Below, one piece after another: positions 33,491 through 43,300 of a DNA stretch of 64,000 nt. The DNA is from Lepidostoma basale. Lineage: Eukaryota > Arthropoda > Insecta > Trichoptera > Lepidostomatidae. The stretch spans positions 1,860,001 to 1,924,000 of the forward strand of contig JAHDVF020000883.1 in assembly GCA_022606425.2 (NCBI GenBank). Reading direction: 5' to 3'. The first letter of the stretch is position 1. Each line of letters opens with the position of its first letter. The notes under the pieces are model-generated. The model ran no database searches. It was not told where the DNA came from and saw only the letters and a program-made list of their open reading frames with translations. Position numbers and translations under genes: made by a program.

Positions 33491-33783
33491 TGAATTAAAA
33501 GAAATTGTGATATTATACCAGTGTTTTAAATTTTAACAGTAATATAATAATAGCTAAAAAAAACAAATTGTATACAGTTATTGGGTTTAAGCGACCTGTT
33601 GTTTACAAAAAAAGTGTATTAGATTTCAGGAAAATTATCCTCAAGATGCCACAAATCAACAACGAGATTTAATAAAAATGACAAAACATTATTATTTATT
33701 TGAATTTGTTTTAAATTTCACCAAAAATATGTATTTTGTTAATATCAGCGTAAGTACCTATTTCTTTTGTAAGAATTAGTTAG

Positions 33784-33950
33784 GTTAGGTGTTTTTTTTT
33801 TTCATTATTACACTAAAACACGGATTTGATGAAATCACTAACATTCTTTTCAGGGAAATCACCCCACAGAATTGTAATTTTAACATCATACTTGAATTGA
33901 TCATCTTCTATGATCAGATCTCCGTTTTCATAATTCCTCTGCGACATATA
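33784..33950 (-). repeat. Right arm of the spaced inverted repeat
   Basis: Reverse complement of 32877-33055 with differences. It contains the 44-codon ORF at 33813-33947. Confidence 0.7.
33813..33947 (-). CDS. Short ORF of unknown function in repeat arm
   Basis: The 44-residue frame starts MSQRNYENGD and ends VSDFIKSVF. It is rich in acidic residues (LIIEDDQFKYD). The open frame extends upstream without a stop to an AATATAG that could be a splice acceptor, so this may be a terminal exon. The inverted copy at 32877-33055 has lost the frame. I do not recognise a family. It may be part of an unknown transposon or a gene remnant. Confidence 0.3.
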   Translation of the reverse strand: MSQRNYENGDLIIEDDQFKYDVKITILWGDFPEKNVSDFIKSVF

Positions 33951-34745
33951 GACCACTTTAGGAACTTTTAGTCTATATTAAAAACGAGTTTAAGATTCGC
34001 TAAAAGTTTATACTAAATAAATTCAAAGGTTTTTCAAATTCTACAATATATTCCAAAAAATGATACGTAATTAATTAATTAGAATAACAAATGCACGCTA
34101 TTGGGGATAATTTCCAATAGGCATATTTACTTTCTTCAATCACTCTGTAAACATTTTATCGATGAGTAATGAGCGTTTCAAATTTTCTCTATAAATTATA
34201 ATTTTTTTCGTTTTTTTCATAGTTTTTTTAAGCTCTTTTTTTAAAGTTTTTTCATTAATGATTATTGTTGACAATGGGAACGATTAAAACATACAGGTAA
34301 CTTACCTAAATTACATAATTTTCTCCATTAATTCTAATAAAAAATGGTTACTCGTAAGCCATATTTGATAATGTTCTAACAAAGTGAACATGTTATTACC
34401 ATAAAATGCTTAAAATGTTTTTACAATTATTTTTTATATCAATTTGATTGCGTTTTTTTATAAAACAATATGCTATCTCCATAAAGTTCAACTATATAAG
34501 AATCATTTACATGTCATAATATTATCAGTATTTTAGTCTAAAAATTTTGAATTATACATTTCATTTATAATTTTTTTTAAATCTCAATTTATTTTGAGTA
34601 ATAAACAGCATATGTGGTATAATTCATATAAACTGATTTTAGTGATTTTTAATTATTGATAAAATTTAGAAAATGAATATATGACATCCCTTTTATACGC
34701 CATGAAACCACAATGAAGCCAGTATCAATGTTTACTATGATAATA
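33951..34745. other. Very AT-rich spacer
   Basis: No gene recognised. Around 34350-34400 a decayed hammerhead-family flank may be present (TTTGATAATG, GAACATGTTATT, CCATAAAATG). Confidence 0.35.
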
Positions 34746-34749
34746 ATAT

Positions 34750-35270
34750 AAATTACCCTGAATCTCGTCTAAATAATACATTGCTTTTCTCTTGTTTCGT
34801 ATAATTTGGGTTCAATCCTACGTACATCTGGGGACCTTCGTAATAATTTCTTTTTTTTCCTATTATTTCATTTCGTGCAGGAACAATCATCATAATCAGC
34901 CTAATATAGGCCTCCCTTCCCGACTTCCACAACTCTCTATCTTTCGCCGCTCTGTGCATTAACCTTCTTCCACTCTCTTGATGTCATCAGACCATCTGGC
35001 TTGTGGTCTACCAGGATTTCTCGGTCGCCACTCCAGCATGCGTCTTGTCCACCGATCATATGTTGTCCTAGCCATATGGCCGGCCCAATTCAACTTCAAC
35101 GAGACTATTTTGAACGCTACGTTCGCAACTTTTCTCTGATCTATTATTTTCGCCTCCTGCCTCTCAGACTGATGTTTAACATCCTCCTCTCCATAGCCCG
35201 CTGGGTCACTTGGAGTTTCTGTATTGTTCTTCTTGTGAACGTAACTGTTTCCAGCCAACCACTTAAGTTG
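34750..35270 (-). mobile_element. Non-LTR retrotransposon C-terminal fragment (family D)
   Basis: The minus-strand frame reads KVANVAFKIVSLKLNWAGHM, then RRMLEWRPRNPGRPQARWSD and DIKRVE, followed after a frameshift by HRAAKDRELWKSGREAYIRL. C-terminal ORF2 tail, split by a one-frame shift. Confidence 0.75.
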
Positions 35271-35639
35271 AAACCATGATATCGAGATCTAAAATTGCCA
35301 ACGTAGGATCAGAAGAAATTCTTATTAACAAAGATGAAATTTTACATGCAGGAAAAATATTATATAAGAAATATATTTAATTTATTTTTTTTTTTATGAT
35401 GCCATCTTTGAACAACAGATGGCAATCTAACGATTTAAGAAATAAATCAAAGCTGATATTAACACTCGCTTCACGATGATTAATACTAAACGTGACGAAC
35501 AAATGTGTACATTCCTTGCCCCCAAGTGAAATAATATTTTTATTCTTCAACATTCGATTTTTGATAATGCCGTTGTTAATTATTTTTTTTAATGTTATTT
35601 TTCCTCATATCAATTAAAATTCATTAATGGGTTCAGTGT

Positions 35640-35825
35640 GAATTAACTTCCGTAAAGCGAGTGTTATTGGAGAAATATCTGCAGAAGTCCGAACATAAAA
35701 GCCATCACGCCGTTTCTCCGGAGTGGTAGGCAGAGATAATATGGATGGACCGCCATACCGTTCTGTCCTGACATACCTCTCTAGTTTCCTCCGCATTCAA
35801 CATCGTAATATAAATGGTCCTCGAT
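35640..35825 (-). mobile_element. Family A 3' terminal fragment
   Basis: CATCACGCCGTTTCTCCGGA, GGACCGCCATACCGTTC and CTGACATACCTCTCTAG are the family A 3' UTR. No coding part remains. Confidence 0.65.
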
Positions 35826-36349
35826 TTTTCAAATTTTGAAATTGTGAATATTAAACATATCCGAAAATATCATTTCATTTTACATCTTAGAAAACATGTC
35901 TTATCATTTGCGATATTTTATAAAAACATCTAGTCTTTAGTTCTGCAGAGTATAAGAAAATGTAATATAAATAAACAATTTTGTTAATTTCTAAAGAAAT
36001 ATAATCAATTGAAATATTTTATAACAGTGTTTTTATTTAAACAGTTAATAACGTTGAAATATCACAGTGCTTCTGCCAAAACAATGGATTATCGTATTTC
36101 TAATACCTAAAGGGTTTAACATTGGCGTGATTTTGCTTACGGAATGCTCTAAAACCGAGTAAAAGAACTATACACCGTCAATTTAATTAGATACATTTTA
36201 CATGATTTATATGTTTCGTCTCTCGAGAGAATAACCACAATTTATTCTAAATTCCCCATAACTTTGTGTTCCGGATTCATAATTGAACAATATTTTTTTT
36301 CTTTGTAACACAACATTTTATTATTAAATACAAATAAAAATAACACATT

Positions 36350-36405
36350 AACTTAAACATGCATCGGCATACACTAGGCCCTTCATCAGTGTAGTTAAAA
36401 TATTT
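36350..36405 (-). ncRNA. Hammerhead-like motif, decayed
   Basis: On the minus strand: AACTACA, CTGATGA (36389-36383), stem II region with GGC/GCC, GATGC in place of GAAAC, then ATGTTTAAGTT. The first core box and the stem I strand are identical to the 50747 copy, but the second core box is mutated. Confidence 0.4.
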
Positions 36406-36954
36406 TATTTACAAAATGAATATTTAAACAAATTTTATCATGAATATTGTCATTTTTGAAAACATGGTATTGTATTTAAAAATAATCTGATGTTGCAAAA
36501 TTTTTTTTTCGAAAACGACAATGTTTCTAAAAAGGTATGTTGACCATAAAAAATAATCAAAACATGATTTTAAATTAAAATTTTATTTTGAAAATAGGTA
36601 TTGTGTTTTTTACCATTGCGAATTCATTTATTGTCTTATTTAAAATTGTATAATGTATAATTAGGTAAAAACCCACTCGGTTGTCGTCAAAGAAAGAATA
36701 CGAGAATTGGATTTGGAATACAATAGAGCAATAGAGGAATACTTCGATTCTCTGCGAAAGTAATTCAAAATGTACACGATGAGCATGCCCGAGAACGTTT
36801 CTGGATTATTTTGAATTTTGTTCTGATTATAATTTTATAACATGAAACAAATAAATAAACCATAATACTTAATGTAGAATTTAGTTTACCTCCGTGGATA
36901 TTTCACGGGTTGCAACTAGGACACTTTTATTGTTTTTCCACCACTTTATTTGGT

Positions 36955-37000
36955 TACGATAAACCGGTTTTGCTCCCACCGGAGCATCGTCAGCGTTACA
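36955..37000 (-). ncRNA. Hammerhead-like motif with strong stem II
   Basis: On the minus strand: CTGACGA (36993-36987), T, stem II GCTCC-GGTG-GGAGC (five pairs), AAAAC (36971-36967; expected GAAAC), CG, GTT. The only core departure is G12 to A. Stem I is not convincing. Confidence 0.45.
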
Positions 37001-37314
37001 AAAGACACTCAGTGTTTTCTGTGGAAGCGAAACAGTTTGGCAAAAATAAAGTATTTAAAACATTTATAAAACTGTATTAATATTGTTCTTAATTTTAATT
37101 ACGCCTTAACTAGTAAAAAAAAGTCGTTTATTCAAAATACTACAGAATTATTATTCTACAAATGAGATTGTTTACCTTACAATTATGTATTATGTTAAAT
37201 AAAAAAAATCATTAAATTCAATTAATATGTTAATCGCTTTATCGCGTAGTTGATTATTGTAATTATGTAGGTAGTGTTTATAAATTATTTTTAGAAGTGA
37301 GATTAAACAGATGT

Positions 37315-40300
37315 TTAACATTTCTGGGCCCTGGGTGTAATTTTAAGCCAAATTCCGTTTTTAGGCACCGTAACAAACGCCATACTATCAATTATGATCT
37401 TGTCTTCTGTCTTCTCCGTGGGTTCCACATTGAACTTGCTCAAGAGGGAGACGAGGCCGACCATACTCTGCATCTTGCCGAATCTCAATCCTGAAAAAAA
37501 AATTATAAAAAATTCTTAATTATTTTTTTAAATATCTCATTTGAAATTTCATGATATGTAAGAGGTCTTTGTTAATATTAAAAATAATATTTTATATATT
37601 TATTAACTGTTAATATTTCCTACACTGTTATAATATCACATTTTTTTATCACACACTTTTTGAAAATGTCGCGACAGCTGGCGATACAGCAAATAAATAT
37701 GCAGAAAGAGTATTCACAAACTTATAAATAAAACGTTTACATAGAAATGACTTTTTATTAATGTTGAAAAATTATAAAATGTAAACTGTGTTTGTTAAAT
37801 CATTTTAAAATGTATTTTAACTATCACTTATTAAATAAGACTAAATTTAAAACTGTCATTTTCAACAATATTAATGAAATGATTAAATTTTAAAAGACAG
37901 TTATTAAAATTTATTTTTATGAAATTGTCACTACGGCAGATTCGCCAACCTATGTTGGCATTAACAGGTGGTACAAACAACTTATTTGAAACACATGATG
38001 ATGCCAACACCTCTGGTAACACCGGTGGGAAGAGCAATTACAGGTGACCTTCGTGACAGAGTGGCAAGGATCGATTCCCGGTGATGTCACGAGAATAAAT
38101 AAATTCTAAAAACAAATTGTATTCAGTAATTGGATTCAAACGACCTGTTGCATAAAAAAAATTATTCGCTGAACGCGGTCTCCTTGGAGATCGACGTCTT
38201 TTATATTACATTAGTGAAAGTACGGTTAGAAGACAAATACTCTTGACTTTAGTAAGTATCTAGTCTTCCCTACGTCATATCAGCTCTCATGCGTTTCTGT
38301 TATGAAATATATTATTTTATCTGTACTCAATAGATGCCTTAAACATTAATTTTGTTTGTAATGTCGGTTGAGAAAATATACTGATTTGAACATAGGTGAG
38401 CGGCTTTCACGACAATCTCATAAAAATAAATGCCTTTACGTTTAATAACAGTGATTCAATTTTAAAACATTTAATCATCTTGAAATATAGCGTTTGGGCC
38501 AAAACAATTGATTATCTTATCAATCTTAATGTTTAAAATGGTGTTTACATCATTGTTTAATAAGTAATAAATAGATAAGTTTACTTATTTCATTGTTTTC
38601 TTATTTGATAATTCTTGCAATACAAAACATGTCACTTTCACGATTTGAAGATTATTTTGATATATTGTCCGCTAAACCCTATCTCCTTTCGCTTATGTAA
38701 GTATCGAAGGTGTTGATACTTATAGGTATAATATTCCATGTGTAATTAATACAAATGAAAACGTCTGTTTTCTAGAAGTTTTATTATATTTTAAGAGAAT
38801 GACATGTTTCGCCATGATAACACATTGTCAAATGGCGCATCTTTTTATTAACGCAATGTGAAAGGCTACCGCCATTAACGTATTGCTAGATAACGCCTGG
38901 AGATGTCACTCCAATTTATATGATATTTTTAACATGGAGCAGTTTTTGTTTTTACAACATTTTGAATGTATACAAATAATACTTGTAGACGAATACTGGA
39001 TTTTACCCATTGCGGGTTATCATTTCAAGGATTAATTGTATCTCAATAGAGACAAAGATGCAAATTGGAAACAGAATATGTACATCACTGTTCAAGAAAT
39101 AATAAACAAGTTTTCATTTGAATAAATTATACAATGTATTTTCCATAATTGTTCAATAAACAATTAATACGAATAAATTAGAGCTTAAAGATGTTACGAG
39201 TAGGTGTAACAACAACACAAAAATTACATGGTCGGGCATTTAAGTAATGGCTTTTTATCAAAGGTTTATTTTAAACATAAGGCGTCGGAGAAATTTACGT
39301 GCATGCATGACACGATGTATGAATGTTGAACGGATCCGACGTCCGGCAAGTGGGAACGAGCTGACGTAGCTGTCATTCAAGGTTTGATTTATTTGGACGT
39401 GTCATGTTTTTCGCGGTCTTCTTCTTCATTTATTCTTTCCATGTGTCCAAAGCATCAAATTGTTCCTTTCATTATTTTGTTCATAATATTTTCATTCGAA
39501 CTGCATTCATTTATTATATTTTCATTCGACACTCTATCATACACAGAGTATCACACATTCGTCTAACAGATATCATTTCTATTGCATTTATTCTTCTTTC
39601 ACCCTTCTTTTTGGCAATACCGTACTTCGCTTCCACACATAAGAGTCGGTAAAAGAACACCATTGTGCACTGCCATTTAAACTTTTTGAATAGGCTTTTG
39701 TTAGCGATCACAATTTAAGTGGACCATTCACTTTGTTGCCTGCACCAACCCTTATTTCAATTTCCCTCTTCACTCGCCCATCCTCTGTTACATACATACT
39801 ACCTAAATATACAAAATCATATTCTTATTCCAAATTTTTACCATTAACGCTGATGTTTCAGACTGTCATGATTTTTTTTCGAAAATCATTACCTTAGATC
39901 TATTAACATGCATCATCAGATTATTTTGCACCCATACCTCATACAAACTAGACACCAGGACTTGTAGTTCATGCTCGTTGTCTACAAGATAGATAATTTG
40001 AGATTCCTCTTCTTCTACGCAAAAACACGCGTTAACGTTTCTTTAATAATATGTAATTAATACAAATGAAAAGTCAGTTTTCTAGAAGTTTTATTATATT
40101 TTATTAACACATTACTACCAACTAACTAACCATCACGCCATTTTCCCGGAGGGGAAGGCAGAGAGAAATGATCGCCACAATGCTCTGTCCTGGCATACCT
40201 CTCGGGATTCCTCTACATTCATACATCGTACCATGCACGCACGTTGATTATTCCGACTTCGAATGTGGCCGCCTTTTATTAATTGACTAATTGAGTAATC

Positions 40301-43300
40301 ATGCCATGTTTTCCTCGGTTTCCTTTTTCACTCACACTGCTTGTGTACAACTTTTAAACCATTCTACTCTCATCCATTCGTTCCATATGTCCAAACCATC
40401 TCAGGGATTCTTTTTTAATTTTATTATCATTATTATTATTTTGAATCGCTCTTAACATCATGACAGCATGAGCCAAATCGATGTAAACGGTTTTTTATAT
40501 AGCTATCATAGTGATTCTCGTGACATGTGATAGGTAGGTAATCTATCGCCAGTTTATTGTCACGTGAATTCTTCACCAGACCAAAGACAGTGTGACAATC
40601 ACACTGCCCTTGCCGAGAATCGAACCCGGAACCTTCGGGGTGGCAGTCAATGCACTTACCACTCGGCCACGAAGGTCCTCAAGATATCTGTCATCTGTCA
40701 TCTGCCTTATATTTCTTTCTTATTTCATCGTTCGGTACTCACAACGTTTTCTCGCACATATTTCTTAGTGATCTCATTTCTACGGCGTTTATCCTGCTTT
40801 CATCCTTCTTTAGCCAGCTCCACGCTTCACTTCCATACATGAGGGTTGGTATTAACACATTAACGCATTATCCAATGCATAAAACAACGAAACGAGAAAT
40901 ACAAAGTGCTGCAATTGTTTCTCCAAGGCAAAATTAAAAGAAAATTATGTGTATGATGAAAAAGTATATTTTGACTCAAAAACCTTCGTTAATATTCCGT
41001 TTACCCACTCTATGATCCCAGCTTTTTGATTCAATAAATTTGGATTTGTAAACATATTTTTATTTACCCTTATGTTTATAATTGTGTTTTAGCTGGTTGG
41101 ATACATTTAGGTACTTAAATAACTAACTAACCATCATGCCGTCTCCTCGAAGGGGTAGGCAGAAAGAATGAACTGCCACACTTTTCTTTCCTGACATATT
41201 TCTCTCGCTTCCTCAACATTCATACATCGTGTCATGCAACGCGCGTCGATTTTTCTGACTCCTCACATGGCCGACATTCAATATTTGATTTATTTGATCT
41301 TGCCACGTTTTCCTCGATCTTCCTCTATTTCTGGTTCCATTTACATCATTAACATATAATTTTTTTACCATTCTTTCTTCATTCATTCTTTCCATATGTC
41401 CAAACCATCTTAATGATCCTTTCATTATTTTGTTCATGACACCATCATTCGCACCGCATTCACTTCTTATATTTTCATTCGACACTCTATCATACACAGA
41501 GTATCCACACATTCGTCTAAGAGATCTCATTTCTACTGCATTTATTCTACTTTCATCCTTCCTTTGCCAGTTCCATGCTTCGCTTCCATGCATAAGGGTC
41601 GGTAGAAGAACACCATTGTGCACTGCCATTCTAGCTTTTTTGGATAGGTTTTTGTTTGCGATGACAACTTTAATACTTTACTTTAATATAATTTAGGTAA
41701 TTTCTCTATGATATTACCAAAAAATATATATTTGTTGATCTTTGCTCGGCGCAAATTAAAATTTATGTTTATAATTGCTTTGAACTTTCATTGTGTATCG
41801 GGCATGAAAGTCAATGTGATACTTCTTTTATAATTCCATAATTTGTCATTTCTCCTGAACCGTCATAAAACCCGTGAGTTGGATCTTTTGTTTAAAAATT
41901 GCATTGTGTAAATGTCATTTTACTACTTGTGTGTCAATGACCATTTGTTTGTCTAAAAATATATTTTTTTCCCTTATAAAAGCAACACCTTTAGAGTAAT
42001 AAATTACTATCAATTCAATATGTGTGAACCCTAATTCTTTTAATTGTGTTTTTAGCTGGCTAGATACATTTAGGTACTTGCACTATTAGTTAGTTAGAAA
42101 GATTCAATCCTGGGATTGGTTTACAGCAATTTTTTTCTATTCTTCTCTTCCATTCATCCCTGTCTTGTGCGGCTCTTTTGAAATCTGCATATGATGAGCA
42201 GCGCACGTCCACCAACAGGTCCTCCAGGTACTCTCGGCGTGAGCGTCCCCTAGAGTTTGTCCCCTCGGTCATACCCTCCATTATGGCATGCAAGAGACCT
42301 TCTTGACGTATTACATGGCCGATCCATCTTGCACGCCTTTCAGACAAGGTCCTGAGCAGGTGCCTTCCTCCTTCGATTCCATGAAGAACTTCCTCATTCG
42401 TGATGTGGTCTCTCCAGGAAATTCCTAATAGTCTTCTATAGGACCACATCTCAAAAGCCTCTAGTCTCCGCTTATCTCTTTCGGATAGGCACCATGTCTC
42501 GCAGCCGTACATCAAGATACTCCATACATAGGTCTTGACGAGGAGTATTCTCAGTTTTAGGTCTATATTTTTTGATTATATTATTTTCGACCTTTTATTA
42601 AATACAAGCCTACTTGCACTATTATATTACTAAAATTTCTCTATTTGTTAGGATCTTTGTCGGTCAAAAAATAAAATCAGTATTGGAACTGCTTTGCCCT
42701 ATTATTGTATATCGGGGCACAAAGTTAATGTGTACTAGAAATACTTTTTAAATAAATCGTCTATTGTTTTGGCCGAAACACTATGATACCTTAATATTTT
42801 AAACTGTTAAATTAAATAACTTGGTTTTATGTATCATAATTGTATTTTATTTTACGCGACAGCTGTTTCGTCAACCTATATTGACATGCAACATCTTATG
42901 ATGTCAACATCAGTTGACGTAACAGCTGTCGCGTAAAATAAAATACATGAAACAAAGTTATTTAATTTAACTTTTTTAAATAATTTGGTCATTTCTTTCC
43001 GTACAGTCATAAAAACCGTGAGACGGATCTTTTGTTTAAAAATTCTATAGTGTAAAAGTATTTTGTGTCAATGTCCATTTGTTTGTCTTAAAATATGGAC
43101 TCTCTCTTCACTAAATCAATAGCTTTAGAGCAATAAAACACCCTCAACTCAAAACTTCCATTTAAAAAATCCTTTTCAAAATTTAACCCATTGATATTTC
43201 TATTGTTATGTCCCTGGTACTCTGCCTAAGTTAACTAACACACGTTATAAATATTTCTAAGTTCTTGCACTCATTAAGTAGTAATTTTGGTTTGTTTATA

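Larger units (their letters stand above)
33280..33540. mobile_element. 261-bp mobile element made of two head-to-head hammerhead-like units
   Basis: It is bounded by AATATAAT at 33272-33279 and 33541-33548, a target duplication confirmed by uninterrupted SINE copies elsewhere. The arms are reverse complements meeting near 33425. Each arm contains the hammerhead-like core followed outward by CACTCTCAGTGAATT, AAATTGTGATATTATA and CAGTGTTTTAAATTTTAACA. The left end has about 35 extra bases not in the right arm. No ORF. Confidence 0.75.
33064..33613 (+). mobile_element. tRNA-derived SINE, tail type 1, split by an insertion
   Basis: Head CCTTCGTGGCAGAGTGGTAA, box B GGTTCGATTCCC and body run to 33279. 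The tail (ATAGCTAAAAAAAAC, ACAGTTATTGGGTTTAAGCG, A-rich end) resumes at 33541. The break is the 261-bp hammerhead-type insertion with an 8-bp duplication. Confidence 0.85.
35826..37300. other. AT-rich region with two hammerhead-like relics
   Basis: No protein-coding gene recognised. Besides the motifs at 36350-36405 and 36955-37000, only low-complexity AT DNA is seen. Confidence 0.4.

Noticed and set aside
41213..41629. Cellular protein-coding genes suggested by the long frames with RWFGHMERM
   Set aside because: The same sequence recurs about twenty times with truncations and TTAG tails. It is a retrotransposon C-terminus.
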